DNA of 64,000 nucleotides from Calliopsis andreniformis (lineage: Eukaryota; Arthropoda; Insecta; Hymenoptera; Andrenidae): NCBI RefSeq assembly GCF_051401765.1, contig NC_135071.1:18578961-18642960 (forward strand), written 5' to 3'. Made by a program: the position numbers and the translations under genes. The notes beneath the pieces are model-generated. The model was given only the letters and a program-made list of their open reading frames with translations. It had not been told where the DNA came from and did no database searches. Shown in pieces: positions 22,620 through 34,691 of the stretch; position 1 is the first letter of the stretch, and the number at the start of each line of letters is the position of its first letter.

Positions 22620-24020
22620 TAATGCGTATTGATGCTGGGGGGATGGATATTTAGTGGCGGAGAGCTTTCAAGATGGCTCGATGGATGATTGTTTCGTGAA
22701 TTACGGGGGAACGAGAGAGTTCTGTAAGATTGCGAGGCTTCCTGTTTGCGGTGGCTTGGGTGGAGGGAGCTCTTTGAAGGCTAAGAAACAGTAAAACCGA
22801 GAGATTTGTTGGAAATTTCAGACGAGTTCAATTTGTTTATCTGTAGAGAGATTACAATCCCGAAGTTTTAAAATTCTTATTTTTAAATTCCCATAAAAAC
22901 CGATAACACTCCTCAGCCACTAGTCACTCTTTCAAAATTTTGTCTAAGAAATATTCTTCCTCTTCCTCGCTCAATTTTCACCTCTCCAAGTTCACAAGAG
23001 ACGTTCACAACCACCCTTCATCCCTCGATTCAATCGACAGAAATACCACTCCACAAAGAGCGCATATCGCAACTCATTGTCGCCGTCGATATTCAACAAC
23101 CCCGAAGACACGTCGCTGGAAACTACGCCGTCGTAAAAATCTCACGCTTTGGAGGATCGCCGCTAGACAGAGCGAAGGAGATCGAGAAGGAGTGTATTTT
23201 TCATCGGCATAAGGTACAGCCAGTATTAAACGCGAAATTGTTTATATACCTCCCGTTGTGTTCTTTTTGCGACCAGAACGGATGCTGAAGAGGCTCGAGG
23301 CCCGACCAGGTGATAAAGCCGCGTTCCAACAAGAAATAAAGGAGATCGGCGACGTCTCACTGGCAAATCCGAGATCGTCGATCGATCGTTCGAACCTCCG
23401 GCAATAATTATTATCGTCGCCACCCACGAGCCCCGACCTTGCGTCTTTGAGCAAGGAGCACTTCGGGCGAGAAAGAAGCGCGAAGGGCGGAGGGGAGTGG
23501 AAAAAAGAAAGGCGAGAAAAGAGAAAGAAACGACGCGAAGCCGAGGCATTTACGACAAGGCGCGTTTCCAATAGTCCCTTCTAAGCTTCCACTCTCTTTC
23601 TTTCTCCCTGTCTCGCTGCTCCCTCCTTCCACCGAGCGAAACGGTCCTTCGAAGTCGCGTGCGTGGGCGAACGAGCGACTTTATTGGCCGGTCCACAATG
23701 CGACATTTGCAGCTTGGTGTCTCGTAGGGTCGCTGGTATAACACGGCCACTTCTCGGGGAGAAAAACTTCCCGCGGATTACGGACCCATTTTTCCCGGAA
23801 TCGGATTGCTCCCAATCATGGAGCATGAAAAGTACCTGCAAGTGCAACCGGACCGCCGCGATCTCGCCGTTATCGGAATTCGATTCAGGGAGGCGGATTT
23901 CTTCTCGTTCGGCTGAATTATTATTTCGAGACTTCTTTCCCTGTTCGTCAAGTGTATCGGGCGGTCCAGTTGGGCAGAGATTTTTAATTGGGGGTGGATC
24001 GGGAAGAAATCTTCGAGCTG
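22620..24020. other. No recognised gene; CpG-rich with overlapping frames
   Basis: From 22940 to 23850 several frames of 60-110 codons are open on both strands in CpG-rich DNA. The minus-strand ones contain aromatic and Ser-rich low-complexity sequence derived from GA-rich plus-strand tracts. A 132-codon plus frame (23663-24061) has no recognised motif. I call no gene. Confidence 0.4.
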
Positions 24021-24022
24021 GA

Positions 24023-24231
24023 TTAACCCTTAACCAGAGACACTCGATTCTAAGTTATTAATATTAAATATTTCTACAATTAATACGATGTTAACTGTAA
24101 TGTAGAAACGAGATATAAATTATTTCATATTTAGTTAAGAGCTGTTACTGCGTACCACACTCAACAAGGGCAATGGTAAAAATTATATCATGTAGAATCT
24201 ACCAGACTCAGTACCACTAGTTAAGGGTTAA
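24023..24231. mobile_element. piggyBac-type MITE with TTAA ends
   Basis: The element starts TTAACCCTTAAC (24023-24034) and ends with the exact reverse complement, GTTAAGGGTTAA (24220-24231). Beyond the 12 perfect bases about 6 of the next 10 also match, giving roughly 18 of 22 in each terminal repeat. TTAA at both extremes is the target-site duplication used by piggyBac transposases, and CCCT next to it is the usual piggyBac terminus. The 209-bp length and AT-rich, non-coding interior make it a miniature element mobilised in trans. An internal inverted repeat, TTTCTACA (24071) and TGTAGAAA (24101), could form a further hairpin. Confidence 0.75.
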
Positions 24232-24239
24232 AATGTACC

Positions 24240-26390
24240 ACTAGAAAACTAAGTACCTCAAAATTGCAACTCAGACTCACTCTACCTTTGCATCCCTCTT
24301 AGCGAAAATTGTACCGCTCAACAGGAGCATTATATTTCCTAAAACCCTCATTACAGCACCCGGAAACAATTGAAGCAACAACTTCAAAGTCCAGATAGCC
24401 TAAATCAGCGCACTGAGTGGTTCTCTCGAGGCGTACCGTGCCACGTGTAAGCTTCAAATCTTTTAATTGAAGGTTACTGGTGGCTCTCAGCCTGCCGCTG
24501 TTATTTCTGCTTCATGGAGAAATAATTACACAGTAATGACAGCTCCGTATGCTCTTACGATCGCCGTTTACAGTTTTGCACCATGCAAGCGTATGCTTCT
24601 ACCTTTACGGATTCTAAACACGGAACTCCCCCTCTGCCTTTCTACCCTCGCCACCAGGGTTGCCATTGCAGGGGACTAAGAAAATGCCGTCGGGACGCGC
24701 GATACCGGAAGTGTTCTCGAGCATCGACCTCTGAGTCCAAACTGAGAAAGGACACAGTAGAGAAATGAAGTGGAACGCGTGATCAGGAGGCCTCTAATCT
24801 CGTCTCAGTTTAATGTGTACTCGACGTTCATGTGCACGTATAAGGAGTACACAGAAGACACGCCCAATGAGCGAGTGTTTAAGTCGAGTGCACAATCATT
24901 CGCCACTATTTTCCCGGGTTAAGTCTGGTAATTAGATGAATGAAGCTGTCTGCTGGTGTATCTTTGCGATTGTTGCGAATCCCTGCAGGCAGTTATGAGT
25001 AATTACGCTTGTGCGAAGGTATGGCTGAGGGGCAGCATAGAACTAGGACCTTCATTTTCATTTCGTCTTTCGAGATAGGAGTGGAGCACAGATTGTAATT
25101 GGAGAAAGTACCGAGCTGATATCGAGAGGATGTATCTGTAGTCAGATGTAAAAACCTGATATATCACTCATTTTTTCAAAATCGAGATATATACTCTTCC
25201 ATATGTATCTAGATGAGATCTATCAGTTTGCAGATGATATCTCTGTGTCTTGTAGTTTAAGAACAAAAAAGCTAGCAATTCAGTATGCCTGGGTCTACTT
25301 ATTAATCGCCGTGCTGAAAAATTAGAAGACCATGACGTATCAGATTTTATCATCCGATTACAGGCTTAACGAATGCTACTAATTCAGGCACAGAATCTCT
25401 TAGGCCTTAGAGTCTCACCGAGTCTTTCTCATCACTTTCCCTTTCCCCTGACTTCCCACGAAGAATCAAGATCGAACGATTTTCTCCGTGCAGGAAACAG
25501 CCTCTCTAAATCCCTGTTGCCTACGCCAGTGCGATGCAAGTAAACCGTTTACAGCATTGTACAATTATCCACGGTGGGATTCCACGGTCCTGCCACACCT
25601 ACACCTACGCCGCCGTCGCGTCGCCTCGAGTGGCTGGCCACGCGGGCGTGTACATGCACAAGGTGCCCGTTTCCACAGACACCGAGTCTCACGTGTGCAC
25701 ACGTGAGCCGCGGCCTGGGTTAGGTTAAGTATAATGCGCGGTCGTGCAGCTTCGGGGCCCGGAGGCGCTAACATGAAAATCGTATGGTAATGGGGCGCCG
25801 TGGCTCCTCCAGCGTGGGGTCGAGCCCCTGTAGGAACCTAGCGAGGCCCGCGGTAAGTCTAGGTTTCTTCCTAGTATTAGCGAACCAACGACCAACAACA
25901 CACGCGGCAGGGAGACGAGGGGAGGCGGCGGCGGAGAGGCGCGGAATAGGCTCTGGAGGAAGAGAACTTGCACAGGCCCTCTCGAGGAGGGTCCCTGGGC
26001 TCGCGTGCCTCTGATAATTATACGCTCGAACCGAGCCTCGAGAGGAACAGAGACCGAGCGACCAGCCAGCGAGATAGGGGACTAGGGTAGGGGGAGGAAT
26101 ACGGAATATCGAGTCTGCGGTTCGACAGGGTCGAAGTTGACCGGCGTCTAATCGATTCACCGCCTCGGCATGGAAATTTCTTTGAGGGTGCCTCGCGGCC
26201 ACCCTGCGTCCACCATGCTTAGCATCCTTCAGAAAATTCCGTGGGACCTCCTGCGTGCCCTCCAGCAACGTTCTGGGATGAGAATGGAGGATGTAACTTG
26301 AGTTACGTGAAGGCAAGTAGAGAGCTTGCAACTAGAGAATATTAATTCTTCATTTCTGTCGTGAGATCATGGTTTATATATTGATTCTAG
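24240..26390. other. No recognised gene; possible promoter-like GC block
   Basis: From about 25560 to 26200 the DNA is GC-rich and several frames are open together. A strong donor, GCGCG-type with GTAAGT, lies at 25853, and a TATA-like GTATAATG at about 25730 precedes it by 120 nt; these could mark a first exon and its promoter, but no initiator is evident. A 30-nt in-frame segment at 24989-25018 between CCCTGCAG and AAG/GTATGG is another possible microexon. None is called. Confidence 0.35.
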
Positions 26391-26404
26391 TTTCTGCGTT
26401 TCAG

Positions 26405-26446
26405 CTGAATAATAGACACTTGTGGATATTACTGAAGGGAAATATT
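26405..26446 (+). other. Candidate 42-nt microexon
   Basis: A strong acceptor (TAGTTTCTGCGTTTCAG, AG at 26403-26404) and a full-consensus donor intron start (ATT/GTAAGT at 26447) enclose 42 nt, 14 codons open in phase 0 at both ends (LNNRHLWILLKGNI). The multiple-of-three length and good splice sites fit an in-frame microexon. No host protein is recognised, and the exon edge before GTAAGT (ATT) is not the usual CAG. Confidence 0.24.
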
Positions 26447-27465
26447 GTAAGTTAGAGATTAGAAAAATTAGGAATATTGGAGATGTTCGACGCAGCTGAA
26501 GATTGGTTAGTGTAATTTTAAGGACTGGCCGTCGCCTTGCCTTTATTCTTTCGTGCCGTCCATGGAGTCACGAAATTCGTTATGTACAATGTAAATAGGC
26601 TTCGTGACTTTAAAAGCGTTTGTTTCATTGCGCTGGTTTTAATCGGGGACATCGTACTTCATAAAACTCCACGTAACCACGTGAGCCATCGTTTCGAGCT
26701 TGCTGGTTCCGAGAAACCGTTGATTTACTACCGCGAACGTTCGTTATTTTTATAACAATGCGTGTATGAATTATTCATAAAAGCTCGGCAGAAATTAATT
26801 GTTACGATATGCTTGGCGCAGCTTGCTCAATATCAGGCTATTCTGGGCAGGCACTTTTTTTAATTACTAGCTAACAGACTTTCAGACACGAGTGTTCTTT
26901 CTGAAATTGCCTGGAAGAAGAAAATTTAGAAAATATGAAAAATATGAAATCTCGAAGAATCTCGGATCTCTGTCGTCCGATAATCGGCGTAACTCCAAGA
27001 GGAACCACAGGCGAAATCTGTAGCAAGGGACCACACGCTCGAGGCCGAGGAAACAGTACGAGACACGTGCGTGTTAATCAAGCGTATGGCGTCGGGGTGG
27101 CCGTGTCAGACATCAGGGACGCAGTCGATCTCCACAGGAACGATCCCACGGAAATCGGAAACAAGGTTCCGGCCGGTAGTGTCAACAGATTTGCCCCTGA
27201 TAGTTGGTCGTCGAGAGGGAGAGGGTGGCCCTCGGAAGGGGTGTAGATCGATCGCGAGTCAGGAGGGGAGAGGGTGCGTGGGTTGAGTCAGAGCGAGGCA
27301 AGGGTGGGCTCACGATCAAATATTAAGTCTTATCTGGCGCCGCTTTACCCAGAAGTCGCTTTTTCTCTCTCCTTCCGCCCGTCTTTTCGTCTCCTTTTCG
27401 CCCCGTCTAATTATCCCCGCCAACGACCGATGGTTCCACGATCCCCCCCTGTCTCTCCCCCTTAG

Positions 27466-27720
27466 CCAGGCCAGCAGCACCCCCCCGCAGTATCCTCGAT
27501 CGGTGAAACCACACACGTTGAGTATAGAATACATAAAAGTACGGATTCGCTTTCTCTCTTCGTTCAAGATCAACCACGGCCGTGTCCCTCTCGCTCCCTC
27601 CCTCTTCAACACCCCTTTTGGCTCTCTAGCACGCTCCTTCTCTTCGATCGTTGGACGTTAATAGCCGCCACCGTCCCCCTCCCCCCGCTGCCACCCCGTT
27701 TCTCGGAGGACCGTAATTAA
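27466..27720 (+). other. Candidate 3'-terminal coding exon
   Basis: A long pyrimidine tract (CCCCCTGTCTCTCCCCCTTAG) ends at 27465. The following 84 codons are open in phase 0 to a TAA at 27718-27720. The first 24 residues have mixed, protein-like composition (AVSSIGETTHVEYRIHK); the remainder is biased to Leu, Pro and Ser because the DNA is CT-rich. A possible internal donor AAA/GTACGG follows codon 24. Not recognised. Confidence 0.2.
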
Positions 27721-28178
27721 GAGAAGGAAAGACGCGGATGGAGCCGATGTGTGTTCGTCAAAGGAGGACATCGAGGCGAAGAATCCTAGGCGAACGAGAA
27801 CAGTTTTTCCGTTTCCATTACGCGCTACAGTGTTTCTTTGGTCGCGTCACGAGATAGGGTTTTCCTGCTTCTTCATGGACGGCCAGGGGTGGTTTATTTG
27901 TTCAAGTTTCCGAGGGTTGTGATTAAATTAGGGGTGAATATTTGTGAAATGAGCAGCACAGAAGTGTGTATAATTTTCCAAAAAGTCTGATACCAGTTTG
28001 TACAAGATTCTTTAAGGAAGAAAGAAGTCTATCTAGCGTAGCCAAGGATGAGATGCTAATATAGCAAACCTGCGCCCCCAAAAGCGGCTTTTTCCAATAT
28101 ATTGTACCATGGAAAACGAAATACGCTCGAAGCATTCTTCCTCGCGCTCATTTTTCAATCGAGCCGTATTTCTTTCAG

Positions 28179-28396
28179 CAGGAATTGGAATTGCGTATTT
28201 CGGGGGAGGAAACAACAGGCAGAGGATCCTGGAGGGTCGCTGGAGGGGGTGTAAGCGGCGGGTCGACGCGTCCTCGTTACGCGAAAACGAGGGCGAAAGC
28301 GTTTCGAGGATTGCGATTCGATTGAAAATTCTCTCAGGTCCCGAGATCCTTGGGGTCGGATTGGTTGGCGCCACTGGAAAGAAAGTTTTTCTCTAA
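28179..28396 (+). other. Candidate 3'-terminal coding exon
   Basis: The acceptor CCGTATTTCTTTCAG ends at 28178. After two bases the frame is open for 71 codons and ends in TAA at 28394-28396. It has a Gly-rich start and an Arg-rich middle. Two minus-strand frames overlap the same CpG-rich DNA, so openness alone is weak evidence. No domain is recognised. Confidence 0.15.
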
Positions 28397-28539
28397 TGAC
28401 CAAGCCGAAGTGGTTACCGTTAATTTGGCCCACCGCCCCCTCGGCTCCGCGTCCCTCAGCCACTTCTTCACCACAGTCGTCCCCCTAGCGTCTTCCCTCG
28501 CCCCTCACATTTTTCGTGCAACCGTCACGATGTGTTCAT

Positions 28540-31490
28540 AGGGTGATCCAAGAAGCAATGAAGAAGAACGAGACAGAGAACGAAGGATAATCTAGTTTCA
28601 AATAAAATCACTAGGAAAAAGCTGCAACTATTCGTCACAGGGAAGAATTAAAAAAGAGACCAAATCCACACGGAGATTTTCAAAAAGCTACACCTCAAAG
28701 TCTATTTCCAAAAAAGAAAAAAAAAGAAAGAAATGTCTGAGAGTGCCCTAGTAACAGTCCCTCCTTTAAGAGGAGCCTAGAGATCGTTCACCGACAACAG
28801 CGCCGAAGATTGACGTGCTCTCGATCGTGATCAATCGATATCCTCTGACATCAAGGTCAGGAGTCGTGTTCTTTGCATAACTGTCGAGTCTTGGCTTCGC
28901 GGCCAGGAGTTACGAAAGATCGTTCTACGTTCTAGTGTAGACCCTTGGCGATGAAGAGCGATACTGTTACTGCCTTTCGGGGGGTATTAATATGGAGAAC
29001 GCAGCCGCGCGGTGAATAATTTCTCGGCGCAATGTGACGCGTACTTTTAATGCGCATACAGGAGCGGCACGGCCAAGAGAAGAGAATCTTTAGCAGAGAA
29101 AATCGACAATATCTTAAGATTCAAATTAGAGGACAGAGGCGAGACAGAAGTTCAAGAAGTTCACTCTTCTCGTCGATCCCCAGCTAATTGAAAAGCAGAA
29201 AATAAATCTTCGAAGAATCTCTGTCGAAAATGATTGGTTAACAGATCCACCATCAGCGACAGGAAGACTCCGTCACTCGCGCTTCCTTTTCGAGCACCGA
29301 GTATCGGCTGGCACAAGTAGCCTGGATAGCCACAACTCTGCGGGCGAAGAAGAGGCAGCAGAGTGTGAGAGTGGTTTCCAGAGGAGGACAGCGAACAGGG
29401 CGAAAGCTGTGAGCATGGCAAGAGGGGGTGGCAGTGCTCTCACATTCTTTTTGCCAAGCGAAACGTTGCCGGCGGAGGCAGCGAGAGCGTCGCCTATCGA
29501 TTTTTACTTCTAATGAATTCGAGCTAAAAACCCTCTTCTTTGCCCCACAGCCACCCCCCCTCTTCTTTCTCTCTCTCTCTCTATCCCCCTCTCTCGGTCT
29601 CTTTCGCGAGGCCACCGCTACCCTCGTGCTTAGCCACGCTTGCACCCTCTGTTCCATGAACCACGCCAATCACTGCGCGGCATAATTACACCGTCGAGCC
29701 TGGTGTGCAGCTCCGCCGAAGTCGCGTTTCTTAGACCTCGTGCGCTGCGGCAAAAAAGGCTAGAAACTGAAAGGGCGCGCGAGGGGGATGAGAAACAAGC
29801 GTGTCTGCCGATTCAGAGCGAGTTCCGTTTCCCTAGAACGCCGTTTCCGTGCAGACTTCCGCTGGAATTAGGCTTCGAGTAGCTGGGAGCTGAGAGCCCC
29901 GGGAGCTAGATTTCGGTGACTGTACTTTTATGAAGTGAATGCAAATTATGGATAGTTCGCGTTAGAGAGGCAGCTGAATACTGAGTGCCTGTGTACCATG
30001 TATGTACAATGTAAATAAGGAATTTAAATGGAAATTTGCGGTAGCATGTTAATTAAATATACTTCCACTCAGCGTCTTAAGTAGTATGTCTCTAAAATTC
30101 TGAATACTTCTGATAAATATTGCATCACGAGCTAGTGAGGAGGGGCTAGATCGTGGCGTGCAGAAGCTTAGCAATTCGTGTCATCAAGGATACCATTAAC
30201 AGCAACTTCTCTTTCGAAGAAGTTCGTTAAGAAAGTATGTAAGCTGCTTGAAGTTGATTTTATCGAAGACTAGAAGCACTGTGGATCATTGGAGAGCGTT
30301 CGACGCGACGCTGACAGAGCTAGAGTATTCATATTCGATGCAGCGAGCCCGCGGCTTTTTTCAAAGCGAGACCGTGGCGAATCTCGCGGGCATGAAGATT
30401 TCACGGCATTATAAAACGAGGACGCGAGATGAAAACGGAACAGATAAATCATCCGGCCGCGAACGGGAGACAGTTTACTGACGAACGCGATCTGAATTCG
30501 TGCCAGTTCCCTCGTTCGAGGCAATTACTGTATTAGAAATGATTTCGAATTTCCACGGGCCGTGTACGTGCACTTGAAATCCACGCGTGTATGCACCGTT
30601 TGCATTGTGACGCGACGGTATGCGCCTCTAGACACTGCGTTGATGCCCGCACAGGAATAGATTAGCGACTAGCTGCCAGATGCGCGGCTGCGCTGCCACT
30701 GATCGAACGAACCGCGGTTTCCGTTCGCATTCAGACCCGTCCTTCTTTTGCATTTCCAGCGTGATTTACATTTCCAGGGGAAACGGTGTTCCGCAAAATT
30801 TGCGTCGTATCTTTTGGGCGCCAAGAACCCAGCCACTGGATATTCCATTTTTCTCCTTCGACTTTAACTCACTGCGGCAGCGTGCAACTTGAGTTACGTA
30901 CTGAGATAAAATGTGAACCTAGTACGCGCAAGTAGTAATAAAATATCTGTAGAAATCTATGAGCAGAATATCAGAACCTTTAAAATGGGGGCTTTATAAA
31001 ATCTAATATAATTTCCAGAGAATTTGACCCATGTAAGATTTCCCTACCTCAATATTTTAATAGGTAAACAGGCTAGTAACTAAAATAATTAACGTCATAT
31101 TAATAACGAGTTAAGGGCTGAAGGGTAAAGGATGAAAAAGGAGTTTAGAACGGTCTATCCGAGGACTTGTTCGAACCTCCAAAGTCGGATCGGTGATCAG
31201 AAGAAAGGAAATCTGATTTAATTTATTGAAATTAGAAAAACTGGTAGAGGAATGTTGCGAGCAACCGTCGCCTAGAATTAACACGACCATTGAAATCGAT
31301 CGACTCGTCTCCTTGACCACCCCTCGCCGCGGAAAATAAAAACTCGACTGAACTTCTAGAAACGCCTCAGGGTGAGAATGGCGCATAATGCGAAACCGGT
31401 TTCGAAATCCATCCCTTAAGGAGTCGCTAACTCGTTCGAGTTACCACGGCGCAATTATCGGCGAGACATCGAAATAGACTATAGATGTGT
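28540..31490. other. No recognised gene; CT tract and strong acceptor-like sites
   Basis: An A-rich stretch lies at 28700-28735 and a CT-rich tract at about 29561-29603. A strong acceptor-like site (CTTCTTTTGCATTTCCAG) ends at 30759 and is followed by two different open frames of 35-43 codons, so neither frame can be preferred. About 29900-30240 and 30900-31110 are AT-rich with nothing visible. Confidence 0.4.
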
Positions 31491-31495
31491 AAACG

Positions 31496-31522
31496 TGTAT
31501 ATATGTATATATATATATATAC
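31496..31522. repeat. TA dinucleotide microsatellite
   Basis: About 12 TA steps with one G interruption (GTATATATGTATATATA...). Length polymorphism is likely. Confidence 0.9.
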
Positions 31523-31880
31523 GAAGTATAAGGCGATACTAAACCCCTTGGGACGAGGGAACGTTAATTGAAATGAAACCGTGCGAACGAAATACTCTAT
31601 GGGGCGAGTTTTATGTCCGTTCTCCCTGCGTGCTCCCTCTTACGATTCCTTACTCGACTGGTTTTATGCAAATCGAACGGTGTCTTGCGTTAACGATTAT
31701 AGCTTTTTGGAAATCGTGACCATCAAGAAGTATCTCCAGAATTTTCCGTCGATTGCTTTGGAAATTTCGACTCTGGAGATGTTGATTCTTCTTTAGCTTT
31801 AACATTCCACAGACCTGATATCTCAAGATTTGGCAATTTGGAAGTTTCGAAATTCAGATAGATTTAGAAAGTAGCGAATG

Positions 31881-32046
31881 TAAATATTTGAAAGTTTGAA
31901 ATTGTTCAAATTTGAATATTTGAAAATTTGAATATTTGAAAATTTGAATATTTGAAAATTTGAATATTTGAAAATTTGAATATTTGAAAATTTGAATATT
32001 TGAAAATTTGAATATTTGAAAATTTGAATATTTGAATATTTGAAAA
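31881..32046 (+). repeat. 16-bp satellite array, TTTGAA orientation
   Basis: After a diverged start at 31881, seven perfect copies of TTTGAATATTTGAAAA run 31911-32022. A 24-bp terminal variant with three TTTGAAWA modules follows (32023-32046). Each 16-bp unit is two 8-bp modules, TTTGAATA and TTTGAAAA. The reverse strand is stop-free because the repeat lacks stops in that direction; its Ile/Phe/Ser/Asn-rich translation is an artefact. The perfection of the copies implies recent expansion or homogenisation. Confidence 0.95.
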
Positions 32047-34583
32047 TGAACAGAATGAATGTCTCAAGTGATACAAGTAGGCTACACACTACCTTAAAAA
32101 CAGTTTACGAGTATTTTCGCTCGATAAACTTAAAAACAGAGTAATTCCACGTAAAAATGAACAAATCTATTTCGAACCAAGTCCTGCTGACGAAAGAGCC
32201 AGTTTGTTTTCAGGAGTGCATACAGTGTTATACTAACCAGATAATGTGTTCCTTCTAAAAAAAGACTGAAAGGAATTTAACGCGTCTCGTTCGATGAAGT
32301 CATTTCCCCTTTCCTTTGCCAGATACGTCGATCGTTACAGTCCACGCATAACAATGAGAGGCATTAAATAACCAAAAGAAGTTAAGGTTTCGTCATTCTT
32401 CCAAGGAAAGTATGCATCATTCAGTCTTGATCTTATCGATAGGTCTAAATACAAATAAGCTAATGAAGAAAATCCTTCGGCTACTATCCCTTGGAACACG
32501 ACGATCCTTATCACGCGGATTATCGATTTGCGTTCATCAATTCAAGGTTCACGCGAAGTTGCCTCGATGACATGAAACGAAAACGTTAGACACAAATTGC
32601 TGTTATCGTCTCGTGACCTGATACATAACAGTAACCGAATGTATCGTACAGTGGCGTGCTCGAAGCTTTGTAATTATCGTAATTATTGCAATTAAACAGT
32701 GCCGCGTCAACTGTGGATTGCCAGTAAACCCAGTTTCCAGGAATTCTGTATGTCGGCGAAATTAACTGCGCGATGCATCAAAATGTGCCTCGAGTGCAAT
32801 AACCAACCCTTGACAGACTGTGGAGTGAGAAGTAGACCATAATGCAGCGCGCTATCAGATAGAGAATTAAAAAAAATATTACCCGCTTATTACCCCTGTT
32901 ATAATTTAAGAAATAAGTATCTAGATACTACCTTCCCTTGTAATTTGTCCTGTGCATTTCAGATATTTTGTTCAAATAAAATAAAATTTATTTATTTATC
33001 CATTTACGGGGCATTAAATTGACCGTACTTAGTCCTTTGTAATTTTGCTTTCACGTGGTGTCTTAAGAACCGCCTAATCAATTTAAGTTGAAAATAAAGT
33101 ATTTCAAATAACAACGAGTCTAAGCATACGATCTCTGATAGTTAATACTTTGTCGAAATAAACAGCCTCCTCTATATTCTATATACTCCCTGCAACGTTC
33201 ACCTCGAAAGACCTCCGTTTTGACCCCATCCCATCGACAACCATTTCAGCCGCAATTGAATTGCCCCCGACAGTGTCATGCACTCGACGAAAGCCGTACA
33301 GGCAGCGACGTGCACGTTGCAAATCTTCTAAATTCAAAAGAGCACGATGCGCTCGCGCAAATCGCGACGTCGAGCCACCCGCGACTTAATCGGATTCCCG
33401 AGCTCCGCTAGACAACGATGGCAGCGATAATGGAATTACCGTGGGGTCAGCACTTAATTACCTCGATGTATAGCCCGATAAACGGAGCGCAACATTTCGT
33501 TCCAACCACCGCAAACATCGACTAACCGTCGCGGACGTTTTCAGACGTTTCGAGCTGGCTCGTCCAAGAATCACGTAACCCGGTTATGCCCATCCGCTTC
33601 GAACCCTGACCACCTTGCGCTCGCTCATTTCTCCCCCGTCTGGTTTACCTTCCACCCTCGCCTGGCTTGTTTAACCCTTACACCGATACACCGTTCCAGG
33701 AAGAGAATCTACTTCAGAAGTCGCCGTCTGGCCAGGTGAACGGTGTGCTCGAGCAATTGCACTCGTGTGGACAATGACTGAGGCAGTGTAAATTGACAAT
33801 GGGGAGCACGGGAATTGAACGCGAGCTCATCGACTTTTTTTTTGAAACTTTCATGAATGGATTGTCTATGCAAAGCTGGGATTTCTTGGATACAATCAGA
33901 GGGAGGTAATTATGTTTTATTTTTTTAAGTACTGTTAGGGGCACTCTATTGTGAATAATTTGTATTGTAGTGTCTCACTAATTAGTTAAGTTTCTGAAGG
34001 ATAATTCACATTTCGTACGCCCTCAGTTTTAATTTTGAATCAGATTTTTCAGGGAACGTAAAGTAGGTTACAGGTGGTAATTGATTTCAATGTGCACAGT
34101 AATCACGTTACACCAAGGAAATATCATGTATCTACATAAAAGAATTCGTGTAAAATTTTTGTTAGCTGCTTGCAACGGTATCAAGTGTGCCCTTCCATAA
34201 AGCGATTTCTCGAGCAGACAGCAAAGGAGACGGACGATTCCTCGTGGAAGGTAGATGATCGAAATCGATGTCGAAATAATTCTATTTCAAGGCGGCAGTC
34301 GGATTACACGGCGGCCCTTGCCTTCCGGGAAAGGCCAATCGATAGTCTCGCGGCTCAACCTGGGCCATGTTTGCACACCGATCGAATCCGTTAGCGATTG
34401 CTATTCGATAGGTCCTTCATTGATGCTTTTGTACCCTGGTTCGATGTTGAGCGTGTAACTATTTAATAAGTTCAGAGTTCTTTCAAAATACTACGAGTTC
34501 AATTTAATAAATACCTATTCGAACTTTGGAGTAACTAAAACCTAGAGATTATTCGAGGTTTTGAATATGCGGAACCTTAAATT
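32047..34583. other. No recognised gene between two satellites
   Basis: AT-rich, with a CpG-rich patch at about 33220-33660. An excellent acceptor-like site (CCCCTTTCCTTTGCCAG) ends at 32322 and is followed by only 15-16 open codons in two frames. A 36-nt phase-0 segment at 33700-33735 (GTTCCAG before, CCAG/GTGAAC after) and a 33-nt one at 34218-34250 are possible microexons with weak sites. I do not call any of them. Confidence 0.4.
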
Positions 34584-34687
34584 TTCAAATATTCAAATAT
34601 TCAAATATTCAAATATTCAAATATTCAAATATTCAAATATTCAAATATTCAAATATTCAAATATTCGAATATTCAAATATTCGAATA
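34584..34687. repeat. 8-bp satellite array, TTCAAATA units
   Basis: Thirteen consecutive 8-bp units: the first ten are perfect TTCAAATA, and the last three include two TTCGAATA variants. The array is in the opposite orientation to the 31.9-kb array and runs directly into 50-bp repeats at 34692. Confidence 0.95.
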
Positions 34688-34691
34688 TTCG

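Noticed and set aside
24989..25018. 30-nt microexon between CCCTGCAG and AAG/GTATGG
   Set aside because: The acceptor has a poor pyrimidine tract, and the segment is too short to assess without RNA data.
29551..29690. Exon after TTCTTTGCCCCACAG
   Set aside because: The following frame is low-complexity translation of a CT tract.
30760..30895. Terminal exon after the strong acceptor CTTCTTTTGCATTTCCAG
   Set aside because: Two different frames are open for 35 and 43 codons and neither is recognisable. A second CATTTCCAG lies 18 nt downstream, so neither exon start nor frame can be chosen.
31823..32089. 88-codon repetitive minus-strand frame (Ile/Phe/Lys/Ser/Asn repeats)
   Set aside because: It is purely the translation of the TTTGAAWA satellite. 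The same applies to the plus-strand frame at 34561-34758.
32323..32371. Terminal exon after CCCCTTTCCTTTGCCAG
   Set aside because: The acceptor is excellent, but only 14-16 codons follow before a stop in each open frame.
33700..33735. 36-nt phase-0 microexon ending CCAG/GTGAAC
   Set aside because: Weak donor, and the frame simply continues to a nearby stop. A minus-strand frame also covers it. Not better than background.
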